Assembly: GCA_021732525.1 (NCBI GenBank)
Contig: JAKFUU010000049.1
Location: 1 to 33,259 of the forward strand
Origin: Sphingomonadaceae bacterium
Lineage (GTDB): Bacteria; Pseudomonadota; Alphaproteobacteria; Sphingomonadales; Sphingomonadaceae
Direction of reading: 5' to 3'
Length of the DNA stretch: 33,259 nucleotides
The notes below the pieces were generated by a model that saw only the letters and a list, made by a program, of their open reading frames with translations, was not told the DNA's origin and searched no databases. This document shows positions 25,094 to 33,258 of the stretch, in pieces (the stretch's first letter is position 1; each line of letters starts with the position of its first letter). The translations under genes were made by a program, and so were the position numbers.

Positions 25094-25134
25094 GCTCCCC
25101 TTTGGATCCTGTTCCCATGCTGATATCAGAATTT

Positions 25135-25148
25135 GTTTCTATCGAAAC
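25135..25148. promoter_or_regulatory. Palindromic candidate operator upstream of the PLP enzyme gene
   Basis: GTTTC-TATC-GAAAC, 42 bp before the start codon at 25093. On the minus strand it follows a TATTAT hexamer that could serve as a -10. The position over the expected transcription start suggests a repressor site, possibly responding to sulfur amino acids; this is inference. Confidence 0.3.
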
Positions 25149-25180
25149 TATAATACGCAAGGCTGACTTTCGACAGGGCC

Positions 25181-26599
25181 CTACATGGCCTGAGCCACCG
25201 CCCAACATACGCCAACCAATATCGGTATTCCGGCCAGATCGAGCAGAAATCCCGCTCTTAACATTTTGGGCAGTGCGATATGCCCGGTGGCCCATCCGAT
25301 GGCATTCGGCCCGGTGCCGCTGGGCAGCATAAAGCCCCAGCTTGCCGCCATCGACGCCGCCATCGCCAGAAACCACGGGTCCGCGCCGGTCGCTGCCGAT
25401 AGCCCGGCAATCACCGGAATCACGCCGGTTGCGGTCGCCACATTGCTGGCAAATTCGGTGATCCATATCACCAGCGCGACGACCGCGATGCCAATGATCA
25501 GCGGATGCACCGTGGCCAAAGGGCGTAGCGCTTCGCCCAGCCACCCGGCCAGCCCCGATGCGGTAATCCCCGCCGCCAGCGCGAGGCCGCCGCCAAACAT
25601 CATGATCACCGCCCAAGGCGCGCGGTCGGCCTCTTTCCAGATCAGCAATGGCCGGCCGCCGCCACCTGGAACGACGAATAACAAAAAGCTGCCCAATATC
25701 GCGATACTGCCATCGGTCAGCGCGCCCTTGGGCAGAAAACCGCCGAGCCAGGGCTGGATAACCCATAGCAGCACGACCAGGATTATCACCGGAAGCAGCC
25801 TTTGTTCCGACTGGCTCCACGGGCCCGGATCGCCGATTGCGGCCCTTGCCCGGTCGCTGCGAAAATCGCTCGCCGCCAAATTCTGCACGCGCATCAGGAT
25901 GGCAGCGCAGACCGGTATCGCGATCAACACCGCCGGCAGGCCAAAAGCCATCCAGGAGAGGAAAGAGATTTTCATGCCCAACTGCTCGTCGATCAATCCG
26001 GCGGCGATGGCGTTGGTGGGCGAACCGACAATGGTGCCCAGCCCGCCAATGCTGGCGGCAAAAGCAATTCCCATCACCAATGCGCCGGCCATGCCGCCGG
26101 TTTCTTCCGGCTGCACCCCGCCAGCGGCGAGCACGGCGAGCGCGATGGGGACCATAATCAGCGCCGTCGAGGTGTTTGATATCAACATCGACAGCAGCGC
26201 GGTGGCAATCATAAAGGCAAATAACAACCCGGCCTTGCTCGCCCCGGCGCGCGCCAAAATTGCCAGCGCGACGCGGCGGTGCAGGCCGGCCCGTTCAATC
26301 GCCAGCGCCAAAAAAGCGCCGCCCAAAATCAGGAACATGGTTTCTGAATAATATTTTTCGGCAACCGCTTTGGCCTCCATCACCCCCATCAGCGGCAGCG
26401 CGACAAAGGGTAGCAATGCGGTGACGGTGAGCGGCAAGGCCTGCGTCATCCACCATATCGCCATAAGCAGCACGAGCGCCGACACATGCCAGGCGGCAGC
26501 ACCCATGCCCGCCGGAGCCGGGGCGAGCAGCATTGCGGCAAATAACAACAGCCCCGCCCAAAAACCGATCCGCTCACCGGTCCTACCCTCGGCGCTCAT
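25181..26599 (-). CDS. DASS (SLC13) family anion transporter
   Basis: Inner-membrane, probably sodium-coupled transporter of dicarboxylates or related anions; 472 residues with about 11 hydrophobic segments. The first DASS substrate/sodium motif reads SMLISNTSTALIMVP (SNT); the second reads TEFASNVATATGVIP, where SNV replaces the usual SNT. Other family stretches are WWMTQALPLTVTALLPFVALPLMG, FLILGGAFLALAIER and GSPTNAIA. The ATG at 26599 overlaps the pgeF stop (ATGA), so the two form an operon. Substrate is not predictable. Confidence 0.9.
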   Translation of the reverse strand: MSAEGRTGERIGFWAGLLLFAAMLLAPAPAGMGAAAWHVSALVLLMAIWWMTQALPLTVTALLPFVALPLMGVMEAKAVAEKYYSETMFLILGGAFLALAIERAGLHRRVALAILARAGASKAGLLFAFMIATALLSMLISNTSTALIMVPIALAVLAAGGVQPEETGGMAGALVMGIAFAASIGGLGTIVGSPTNAIAAGLIDEQLGMKISFLSWMAFGLPAVLIAIPVCAAILMRVQNLAASDFRSDRARAAIGDPGPWSQSEQRLLPVIILVVLLWVIQPWLGGFLPKGALTDGSIAILGSFLLFVVPGGGGRPLLIWKEADRAPWAVIMMFGGGLALAAGITASGLAGWLGEALRPLATVHPLIIGIAVVALVIWITEFASNVATATGVIPVIAGLSAATGADPWFLAMAASMAASWGFMLPSGTGPNAIGWATGHIALPKMLRAGFLLDLAGIPILVGVCWAVAQAM

Positions 26600-27372
26600 C
26601 GGGGCAGGCCGATCAACGAAATTTGCGTGCCATAATCGCTCTCGCCCGCATGGCATGTCCGGCGGTAGCTGAAAAAACGTTCGGGCTGGCTATAGGTATC
26701 TTCGCCCAGACATTCGATTTGGCGGATACCGGCGGCGGCGAGACGCGCGGCGACATAACCTTCCAGATCAAATTGATGATGGTCCGCTTTACCGGTGCCA
26801 AAAAAATGTTCATTCGCCGGGTCGGCTTCGATGAAGCGCCGGAAAAAACCTTCATCAACCTCATAGCTTTTTTGCGCGATGCAAGGGCCAATGGCGCAAG
26901 CGATATTTTCGCGGGCCGCGCCCTGTTTGACCATCGCCTGAATTGTCGCTTCATTAACCCCGGCTATCGCGCCCTTCCATCCCGAATGTGCCGCGCCGAC
27001 CACCCCGGCCCGCCGGTCAGCAAACAACACCGGCACGCAATCCGCCGTCGATATGCCCAGCAATATACCCGGCCGGCCGGTCACCATGGCATCGGCCTTG
27101 GGCGGATTATCCGGGGCGGGCGCTTCATCAATCACCAAAATATCGGCCGAATGAATTTGATGCACCCGTGCAAGCCGCGCGCCGGGCATCACCGCGTCCC
27201 CCGCAAGCCGCCGATTTTCGAGCACCGCCGCCCGGTCATCCTTTGACCCCAGCGCGATGTTGAGCCCCGCATAAATTCCGCCCGAAACCCCGCCCTTGCG
27301 GCCAAAAAAGCCATGCGGCAGACCGCCCAGCGCCGGCGCGGTCAGCTTTTCCATATGGTCTGCGCTCAACAT
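26596..27372 (-). CDS. pgeF: Peptidoglycan editing factor / multicopper-like polyphenol oxidase family (YfiH)
   Basis: Family of YfiH/LACC1-like proteins, linked both to correct peptide composition of cell-wall precursors and to purine-nucleoside chemistry. The 258-residue protein has the conserved GFFGRKGGVSGGIYAGLN, VHQIHSADI, GISTADCVPVLFAD (Cys/His metal or nucleoside site), GAAHSGWKGAIAGV and AIGPCIAQKSYEVDEGF. An AGGAG site precedes the ATG. It overlaps the transporter gene by ATGA. The window also holds mltG, ldcA and an Mpl-like gene, so a cell-wall theme is present though the genes are not adjacent. Confidence 0.92.
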   Translation of the reverse strand: MLSADHMEKLTAPALGGLPHGFFGRKGGVSGGIYAGLNIALGSKDDRAAVLENRRLAGDAVMPGARLARVHQIHSADILVIDEAPAPDNPPKADAMVTGRPGILLGISTADCVPVLFADRRAGVVGAAHSGWKGAIAGVNEATIQAMVKQGAARENIACAIGPCIAQKSYEVDEGFFRRFIEADPANEHFFGTGKADHHQFDLEGYVAARLAAAGIRQIECLGEDTYSQPERFFSYRRTCHAGESDYGTQISLIGLPR

Positions 27373-27399
27373 TTTCTCCTCTCGCCATCCTCACTATCC

Positions 27400-27487
27400 C
27401 TAGAGCCTGGTGATGTTAAGTTGATTCTCCTCGTCATTGCGAGCGAAGCGGAAACAAGTTTGGTGTGCGCGCCCAATAAGCTAGAGC
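27400..27487. repeat. Dispersed composite repeat, copy 2 (truncated)
   Basis: Starts CTAGAGCCTG and matches copy 1 at 45 of 51 bases as far as GCGAGCGAAGCG (27450); the inverted second half found in copy 1 is missing. A further CTAGAGC at 27481-27487 flanks its far side, 6 bp before the next start codon. It fills the spacer between the divergent pgeF and epimerase-like genes. Confidence 0.6.
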
Positions 27488-27493
27488 AACGCC

Positions 27494-28351
27494 ATGACCA
27501 ATCATATGTTAATTTTCGGCATGGGCTATAGCGCGGGCCATTTGGCGGCGATACTGGGTGCGCGTGGCTGGCGCGTCACCGGAACCCGGCGCGCGGCGGA
27601 CGACCATAATATCGCCTTTGAGGACCGGGCGGCGGTGATCGCCGCGATGGACAGCGCCAGCCATATACTGTCCTCGGTTCCGCCCGAACGCGGCGGCGGC
27701 GATGCCGTGCTCGATCAATATGGTGATGCAATCCGCACCGCGCCTGCGCGCTGGACTGGCTATCTTTCTTCCACCGGCGTTTACGGCGATACGGCGGGTG
27801 CATGGGTGGATGAAAGCGCCGCGCTCACTGGCCGCAGGCCGCAGCGTAATGCCGCCGATTGGGCGTGGCAAAGCCTGCGCCCGGATATGCGGGTGTTTCG
27901 TTTGCCCGGCATCTATGGCCCTGGGCGCAGCGCGCTCGATCGGGTGGCGCGGGGAAATGCGCAGCGGATCAACCTGCCCGATCAGAGTTTCAGCCGGGTG
28001 CATGTGGAGGATATCGCCGGCGGGATTATCGCATCCTTTGACGGCCCGCCGGGTGTTTATAATCTGGCCGATGATTTGCCATGCAGCCAGAACCGGGTGA
28101 TCGAGGCGGCCTGCGACCTGCTGGGAATGGTTTACCCGCCGATGCTGCCGCTGGAGGCGGCCGACCTGTCGCCAATGGCGCGGTCTTTTTATGCCGAAAA
28201 CCGGCGCATATCCAATGGTAAAGCCCGGCGCCTGCTCGGATGGCGGCCGCGATATGCCGATTACCGCGCCGGCCTTGCCGCCTGCATGGCGATGAACATG
28301 CCCGCCATCACCAACGCCGCGCCGCCCGCCGCCAGCAAAGACCAGACATAG
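27494..28351 (+). CDS. Extended-SDR NAD(P)-binding protein (epimerase-like)
   Basis: A 285-residue Rossmann-fold protein with MLIFGMGYSAGHLAAIL at the N-terminus, SSVPPERGG, YLSSTGVYGDTAGAWVDES (SST plus Tyr), RLPGIYGPGRSALDRV, FSRVHVEDIAGGI and GVYNLADD, a pattern known from YeeZ-like extended SDRs. A catalytic lysine after the Tyr is not evident. Substrate unknown. The ribosome site is weak; ATG at 27494 or 27506 would both work. The last 30 codons overlap the convergent EamA gene, and the residues there (after RPRYADYRAGLAA) look non-conserved. Confidence 0.83.
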   Translation: MTNHMLIFGMGYSAGHLAAILGARGWRVTGTRRAADDHNIAFEDRAAVIAAMDSASHILSSVPPERGGGDAVLDQYGDAIRTAPARWTGYLSSTGVYGDTAGAWVDESAALTGRRPQRNAADWAWQSLRPDMRVFRLPGIYGPGRSALDRVARGNAQRINLPDQSFSRVHVEDIAGGIIASFDGPPGVYNLADDLPCSQNRVIEAACDLLGMVYPPMLPLEAADLSPMARSFYAENRRISNGKARRLLGWRPRYADYRAGLAACMAMNMPAITNAAPPAASKDQT

Positions 28352-29202
28352 CCTTCGAAAATGGTCGACAGCGCCATCGCCACAACGGGGATAAACACGC
28401 TGGTATAGGCGGCTTTGCCGGGACCGATGTTACGGATCAGGCGAAAATACAGCGGAAATGTAACCACCGAACCAATAATGCCCAAATAAACGATACCGCC
28501 CAGATAAGCGGCGGTCCATTCCATCTGCGGCGGCCCAAATTGCAACCAGGACCAAAGCCCATTGCCGATCACGCCGTAAAGCATCGACCAAGCCAAGACG
28601 GTGATAATCGGAAAGCGCGACAATCGGTCCGATGCTTGCAGAACATTGGTGATTGAGGCCATCATCACGGCGGCCATCGTCAACCCCGTGCCAATCAAAA
28701 CCGCATTCACCGCCACGGGCGCGGCGCGATATTCGCCGAGCATCAACAGACCCACGCCAATGCTGGCCACAAGCGATCCCAGCCAGAATGTCGGCGCCAC
28801 CGGCCGGTTCAACCAATATTTCCCGAAAATGGCATTGGGCACGATCAATAAGGCAAAAATCACCGCAACCAGCCCCGATGTGATATATCCCTCCGCCGCA
28901 TAGACGAAATTGAAATTCAACCCAAATTGCACGCAGCCAATGACAATGGCCCAGCCATGCGCGCGGCGGTCCATCCGTAAATTTTGCCGCAGAACGAGCG
29001 CCAGCAAGAACATCCCCGCCGCCGCCGCAACGAAACGGTAAGTTACCGACCAGCTTGGCGGAACGCTGCCCAATTGCCCCTTGATCACTAACCAGGTCGA
29101 ACCCCAAATGAGCGATACCAATAAAAAGGGGATCAGCACGCTGGGGTGAAACAGGCCGTGTTCTATGGGCGCAGGGGCCGGTTCGGTGGGATGTTCGCTC
29201 AT
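28261..29202 (-). CDS. EamA/DMT-family transporter
   Basis: A 313-residue inner-membrane protein with ten hydrophobic segments in two EamA repeats; visible stretches include LIPFLLVSLIWGSTWLVIKG (first helix with the GSTW motif), GCVQFGLNFNFVY, LIVPNAIFGKYWLN, VASIGVGLLMLGEY, and in the second repeat VVTFPLYFRLIRNIGP and SVFIPVVAMALSTIFEG. It is likely an exporter of metabolites or amino acids, but substrate is not predictable. The start overlaps the threonine aldolase stop (ATGA); its 3' end overlaps the convergent epimerase-like gene by 91 bp. Confidence 0.9.
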   Translation of the reverse strand: MSEHPTEPAPAPIEHGLFHPSVLIPFLLVSLIWGSTWLVIKGQLGSVPPSWSVTYRFVAAAAGMFLLALVLRQNLRMDRRAHGWAIVIGCVQFGLNFNFVYAAEGYITSGLVAVIFALLIVPNAIFGKYWLNRPVAPTFWLGSLVASIGVGLLMLGEYRAAPVAVNAVLIGTGLTMAAVMMASITNVLQASDRLSRFPIITVLAWSMLYGVIGNGLWSWLQFGPPQMEWTAAYLGGIVYLGIIGSVVTFPLYFRLIRNIGPGKAAYTSVFIPVVAMALSTIFEGYVWSLLAAGGAALVMAGMFIAMQAARPAR

Positions 29203-30200
29203 AAGGCGGCAATCGCCGCGGCCAGCGGCCGCACATCGGCGGCTTTATGGTGCCAACTGGTCACCAGCCGCGCCGAACCTTCGCCCCAATCGTAAAAATC
29301 AAAACCCGCACCGCGCAGCGCCGCAGCTTCGGCAGCGGATAGCGACATGAAAATCTCATTGGCCTCAACCGGATGGAGCAAACGATCCTGGGCCGCATCG
29401 GCAAGAATCGCGGCGGCGGCGTTGGCCGCACGGGCATTATCAAGCCACAAATCATCCGACAGCATGGCCAGCAATTGCGCCGCCAAAAACCGCCCCTTGC
29501 TCTGCAAATGCCCCGCCTGCTTGCGGCGATAGCGCGCCGCATCGGCCAAATCTGTGTCAAAAAAAATCAAGGCTTCGGCATTCATCGCGCCATTTTTGAC
29601 AAAGCCAAAGCTGAGCGCGTCGACCCCCGCGCGCCAGGTGACATCGGCGGGCGCGCAGCGGCTTGCGGCAACCGCGTTGGCAAAACGCGCGCCGTCCATG
29701 TGGAATTTCAAGCCCCTGTCTGCGCACAGATCGCCAAGCGCGGCAACCTCATCCGGCGTATAAATCAAGCCATATTCGCTGGCATTGGTGATCGACAGCG
29801 CCGCCGCCTGCATTTGATGCACATCATCGCGAATCGCTGACAGCCGCTGGCGCACCGCCTCCACGGTTAGCTTTGCGCCTTCGCCCGGCGTGAGCAGCAA
29901 TTTTGCACCGCCGGTATAAAATCCGGGCGCGCCGCATTCATCGACCTCAATATGCGCTTCTTGATGGCAAATAATCGCTTGATGCGACCGCGCCATGCCG
30001 GCCAGCGCCAGACAATTGGCGGCCGTGCCCGTGGATACCCACAAAGCGCACACATCGCGTTCAAACAATTGCGAGAATGCCGCGTCAAGCCGGCGGCTCC
30101 ACGCATCGCCATCATAGGCGGTATCGACGCCGTTGGCCGCCATCATCGCATCCATCACCATGGGGTGAACTGTTGCTGCATTGTCCGAGAAAAACCGCAT
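29199..30200 (-). CDS. Low-specificity L-threonine aldolase-type PLP enzyme
   Basis: Fold type I PLP enzyme that cleaves L-threonine or allo-threonine to glycine and acetaldehyde (beta-hydroxy amino acid aldolase). The 333 residues begin FFSDNAATVHPMVMDAM and show WVSTGTAANCLAL, HQEAHIEVDECGAP, SITNASEYGLIYTPDEV, FHMDGARFANAVA (Asp that contacts the PLP ring) and SFGFVKNGAMNAEALIFF with the Schiff-base lysine K202. Ribosome site AAGGCGGG. It is followed, by ATGA overlap, by the EamA transporter, which might export its product or a related amino acid (inference). Confidence 0.9.
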   Translation of the reverse strand: MRFFSDNAATVHPMVMDAMMAANGVDTAYDGDAWSRRLDAAFSQLFERDVCALWVSTGTAANCLALAGMARSHQAIICHQEAHIEVDECGAPGFYTGGAKLLLTPGEGAKLTVEAVRQRLSAIRDDVHQMQAAALSITNASEYGLIYTPDEVAALGDLCADRGLKFHMDGARFANAVAASRCAPADVTWRAGVDALSFGFVKNGAMNAEALIFFDTDLADAARYRRKQAGHLQSKGRFLAAQLLAMLSDDLWLDNARAANAAAAILADAAQDRLLHPVEANEIFMSLSAAEAAALRGAGFDFYDWGEGSARLVTSWHHKAADVRPLAAAIAAL

Positions 30201-30251
30201 GAACCCGCCTTAAGGCCAAGGCGCTTTTCGTCAAGCGCAGACGGCTGTGCA

Positions 30252-31163
30252 TCAATATTGCAGCTTCAACCCCGGCCGGGGCCAACGCATTTTGGCCAGT
30301 TGCCCGCTGCCCGACAGACAGATATAGGCATCGCGCATATCATCGCCGCCAAAGGCGATATTGGTGGTGAAAATGTCGGGTGTTGGCACAAATTCGACGA
30401 GATCGCCCGCGGGCGAAATCACGCTGATCCCGCATTCGCCGATGGTGGCAACGCAAATATTGCCGCATTCTTCCACTGCCAAACTATCAAAAAATTTATA
30501 GCCAGCGGGGCGATAGAGCGGGATACCGGGGCCGCCCGGCCCGCCGTCCGCCGCCACTTTGCCCGGCGCGGTAATGGTAAATTTCATCAATCGGCAAGTG
30601 TAAGTTTCGGCCGCGTAGAGCGTTTTGCCGTCGGGCGACAACCCCACGCCATTGGGGTTATTCGATGGAAAAACAACCTCTTCCAAATGGCTGCCATCAG
30701 TCTTTCCGTAAAAAATACCCACAATATCATGGGTGCGGTTGGCATAATCGACTTTGCCATGATCGGTGAACCAAAAGCCGCCGTCGGCGTCGAAAACAAT
30801 ATCGTTAGGGCCGCGCAAGATGCAGCCAAAATCGCCGCTTTTATAAAGAATCTCCACCGCGCCAGTGGCGATATTGATCCGCTCAATCCGCCCGCCCGAA
30901 TAATCATCGGCAATGCCGTGCGGGGTCAGATAACCAGCGCTTTCGTTCCAGTTGAAGCCGCCATTGTTACAGCAATAGAGCCAGCCATCGCCGCCCAGCG
31001 CCAGCCCGTTGGGCCCGCCGCCGGTGTCCGCCAGCTTGCTCTTCCCGCCACCAGGCGCGATGCGGGTAATCTGCCCGCGCGCAATTTCGGTTAGGATGAT
31101 GCTGCCGTCGGGCATGACAATCGGCCCTTCGGGAAAGGCCAAACCGGTTGCGATGATCTCCAT
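30252..31163 (-). CDS. SMP-30/gluconolactonase family protein
   Basis: Six-bladed beta-propeller lactonase-type protein of 303 residues without a signal peptide. Family features: GLAFPEGPIVMPDGSIILTEI (metal-binding Glu in PEGP), GGPNGLALGGDGWLYCCNNGG, LRGPNDIVFDADGGFWFTDHG (Asn-Asp pair), SNNPNGVGLSPDGKTLYAAET, and DSLAVEECGNICVATI. AGGAG is well placed before the ATG. Probable substrate is a sugar lactone or other ester; not determinable. It is 51 bp upstream of the aldolase gene on the same strand and may share its transcript. Confidence 0.9.
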   Translation of the reverse strand: MEIIATGLAFPEGPIVMPDGSIILTEIARGQITRIAPGGGKSKLADTGGGPNGLALGGDGWLYCCNNGGFNWNESAGYLTPHGIADDYSGGRIERINIATGAVEILYKSGDFGCILRGPNDIVFDADGGFWFTDHGKVDYANRTHDIVGIFYGKTDGSHLEEVVFPSNNPNGVGLSPDGKTLYAAETYTCRLMKFTITAPGKVAADGGPGGPGIPLYRPAGYKFFDSLAVEECGNICVATIGECGISVISPAGDLVEFVPTPDIFTTNIAFGGDDMRDAYICLSGSGQLAKMRWPRPGLKLQY

Positions 31164-31240
31164 TACCCGTCTCCTCAGGAATCAGCGGTGATGCTGGCAT
31201 AGATTGGCGCGGAATGAAAGCCGTTCCACCGCCATGCCTC

Positions 31241-31428
31241 ATATTCTAACTGTTAGCGTGATTTACCAACATATATGATTTTGTAAATTATTAATGAATG
31301 ATAAATATCACACAAATATTTGGTAATATTAGATTTATTAAAACTGGCATGCGATGTGCTTATGTGTGTTTGTACTGCAAATATGAATATAACCGCCACC
31401 ATCGGTAAAGATTGAAAGGAATATTACA
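31241..31428 (+). promoter_or_regulatory. AT-rich leader upstream of the mini-gene pair
   Basis: About 190 bp markedly richer in A+T than the rest of the window. It holds an inverted pair TTACCAA (31263-31269) / TTGGTAA (31320-31326) and, nearer the gene, TGTGTT-N17-TATAAC ending around 31391, a weak promoter candidate. No ORF of note. It probably contains the promoter of the two 39-codon genes. Confidence 0.35.
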
Positions 31429-31548
31429 ATGACCATCACCATCCGCACACAGATCGCTTGCTTATTCACCGCCGTTTTTTGTGCCTTTATCACCGTCGGC
31501 ACCAGCGTTGCCCCCGCGATCGCTTCGATATCGCCCTATCTCGCCTAA
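31429..31548 (+). CDS. 39-residue hydrophobic mini-protein A
   Basis: Short ORF with a strong AAAGGA ribosome site 8 bases before the ATG, ending in TAA. The peptide starts MTITIRTQIACL, has a hydrophobic middle with FCAFIT (17-22) and GTSVAPAI (24-31), and ends SPYLA. It shares about 17 of 39 positions and exact length with the ORF 27 bp downstream. That conservation, with two good ribosome sites, argues that both are real genes. It looks like a single membrane helix or a signal-peptide-like secreted peptide (possible cleavage after AIA). I do not recognise the function. Confidence 0.7.
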   Translation: MTITIRTQIACLFTAVFCAFITVGTSVAPAIASISPYLA

Positions 31549-31575
31549 ACCCATATCTGACAAGGAACCCACATT

Positions 31576-31695
31576 ATGAATTTTTCTGACCATCCCAAAG
31601 CCGCCGCTATCCTCGCCTCGCTATTTTGTGCCTTCATCACGATTGGGATGAGCGTGGCCCCCGCCATCCAACCCGCCGCTGCTTTGCTGGCATAA
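31576..31695 (+). CDS. 39-residue hydrophobic mini-protein B
   Basis: Tandem paralog of the preceding mini-gene: also 39 codons, ATG after CAAGGAACCCACATT, stop TAA. It starts MNFSDHPKAAAIL, has FCAFIT at the same positions 17-22 and GMSVAPAI at 24-31, and ends ALLA. The N-terminal third differs freely from its twin while the block from 17 to 31 is kept, the pattern expected of protein-level selection. No function known to me. The aldehyde dehydrogenase gene starts 130 bp downstream on the same strand. Confidence 0.7.
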   Translation: MNFSDHPKAAAILASLFCAFITIGMSVAPAIQPAAALLA

Positions 31696-31824
31696 GCCAG
31701 CTTACATCGCTGCTGCGCCGGCAATTATTCGCCTTTGCGTCTTTTGACACGGAAAGCATTTGAATAGCGCCGCCGGACGATTACTATGGTTTCACCCGAT
31801 ATCATAGCGACGACCGGAGGCCAT

Positions 31825-33258
31825 ATGACCAACTATCCCACGGACCTTAAATTCTATATAAATGGCCATTGGCGTTCGGGTGATGGCCGCGCGGTCCACC
31901 GGATCATCAACCCGGCAACCGGTGAGAAGCTGGCCGAATTGCCCCTGGCGAATGCCGCTGATCTTGACGAAGCGCTGCTATCGGCGGCGCGCGGCTTCGA
32001 AATCTGGCGCGCGACCGATGTTAACGAACGCGCCGCCAAATTGCACAAAGTCGCCGATTTGATCCGCCAGCGCGCAGATGCCATCGCGCCTTGGCTCACG
32101 ATGGAACAGGGCAAGCCGCTGGCCGAGGCCAAAGGCGAGGTGCTATCTTGCGCGGCGACTTTTGATTATTTCGCCGAAGAGGCAAAGCGCAGCTATGGCC
32201 GCATTTTGGTGCGCCCCACCGGACAGCGCAGCTTGGTTCTCAAACAACCGATTGGCCCGGTTGCGGCATTCAGCCCGTGGAATTTCCCGGTCAGTTTGAT
32301 GAGCAAGAAAATGGCCGCCGCGCTGGCCGCCGGCTGTTCGATCATCGCCAAACCGCCCGAAGAAACCCCGGCCTGCACCATCGCCATCATGCAATGCGTG
32401 GTTGATGCAGGGATCCCCGCCGATGCCGCTCAATTGGTTTTTGGCGTCCCCGATATGGTCAGCCGCCATTTGATCGCATCGCCGATTATCCGCAAAATCA
32501 GCTTCACCGGCAGCGTACCGGTGGGCAAGCATTTGCTGAAGCTGTGCGCCGATGGGGTCAAACGCACCACGATGGAACTGGGCGGCCATGCCCCGGTGAT
32601 CGTCTTTGAGGATTGCAACCTGGAAAAAACCCTCGATCTGGCGGCGGCCACCAAATATCGCAATGCGGGCCAAATTTGCATTTCGCCCACGCGCTTTTAT
32701 GTGCAGCAAGGGATTTATGAGGCCTTTACCAAAGGCTTTGCCGAACGGGTTTCAAAGATAAAAGTCGGCAACGGGCTGGATATTGATAGCGCGATGGGGC
32801 CGCTCGCCAATGATCGGCGCACCCCGGCAATCGAAGCCTTGGTGGAGGATGCACGGGCCAAAGGGGCGAAAGTGCTGGCTGGCGGTGCGCGCGGCGGCGG
32901 CGCAGGTAACTTTTACCAGCCAACCGTGCTATCGGATGTACCGGCAAGCGCCGACGTGATGGACAATGAACCCTTCGGTCCGGTCGCGCTGATCCGACCC
33001 TTTGCAACATTTGACGAAGCGATTGAACAGGCCAACCGCCTGCCTTTTGGCCTGGCCGGATATGCCTTCACCGAAAATGGCCGGCAGGCCAATCGGATCG
33101 CCGATGCCTTGGAGGTGGGCATGGTGGGCCTCAACAATTTCGCCATTTCTGCGCCCGACGCGCCCTTTGGCGGCGTCAAAGAATCGGGTTTCGGCAGCGA
33201 GGGCGGCCCCGAAGGCCTCGACAGCTATCTGGTCACCAAAGCGGTCCATCAATATTGA
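31825..33258 (+). CDS. NAD(P)-dependent aldehyde dehydrogenase, succinate-semialdehyde type
   Basis: Oxidises an aldehyde, probably succinate semialdehyde, to the acid. The 477-residue protein has GPVAAFSPWNFPVSLMSKKMAAALAAGCSIIAKPPEETP (cofactor binding, about 144-182), ISFTGSVPVGK, TTMELGGHAPVIV (general base E251), RNAGQICISPTRFYV (nucleophile C285), EPFGPVALI and PFGGVKESGFGSEGG. The ATG at 31825 is set by GGAGG 5 bases upstream; an ORF start at 31786 adds 13 residues without a ribosome site. The gene ends one base before the window edge and is complete. Exact substrate is inferred from overall similarity only. Confidence 0.9.
   Translation: MTNYPTDLKFYINGHWRSGDGRAVHRIINPATGEKLAELPLANAADLDEALLSAARGFEIWRATDVNERAAKLHKVADLIRQRADAIAPWLTMEQGKPLAEAKGEVLSCAATFDYFAEEAKRSYGRILVRPTGQRSLVLKQPIGPVAAFSPWNFPVSLMSKKMAAALAAGCSIIAKPPEETPACTIAIMQCVVDAGIPADAAQLVFGVPDMVSRHLIASPIIRKISFTGSVPVGKHLLKLCADGVKRTTMELGGHAPVIVFEDCNLEKTLDLAAATKYRNAGQICISPTRFYVQQGIYEAFTKGFAERVSKIKVGNGLDIDSAMGPLANDRRTPAIEALVEDARAKGAKVLAGGARGGGAGNFYQPTVLSDVPASADVMDNEPFGPVALIRPFATFDEAIEQANRLPFGLAGYAFTENGRQANRIADALEVGMVGLNNFAISAPDAPFGGVKESGFGSEGGPEGLDSYLVTKAVHQY

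Noticed and set aside
23909-25123. 404-codon plus-strand open frame
   Set aside because: It lies antisense to a well-supported PLP enzyme with conserved motifs; the frame stays open because of GC-rich codon bias and shows no family motifs.
25266-26351. 361-codon plus-strand open frame
   Set aside because: It mirrors the DASS transporter; composition is low-complexity Ala/Pro/Ile as expected of an antisense of membrane helices.
29952-31094. 380-codon plus-strand open frame
   Set aside because: It is antisense to the SMP-30 and threonine aldolase genes, crosses their intergenic gap and has no recognisable domain.
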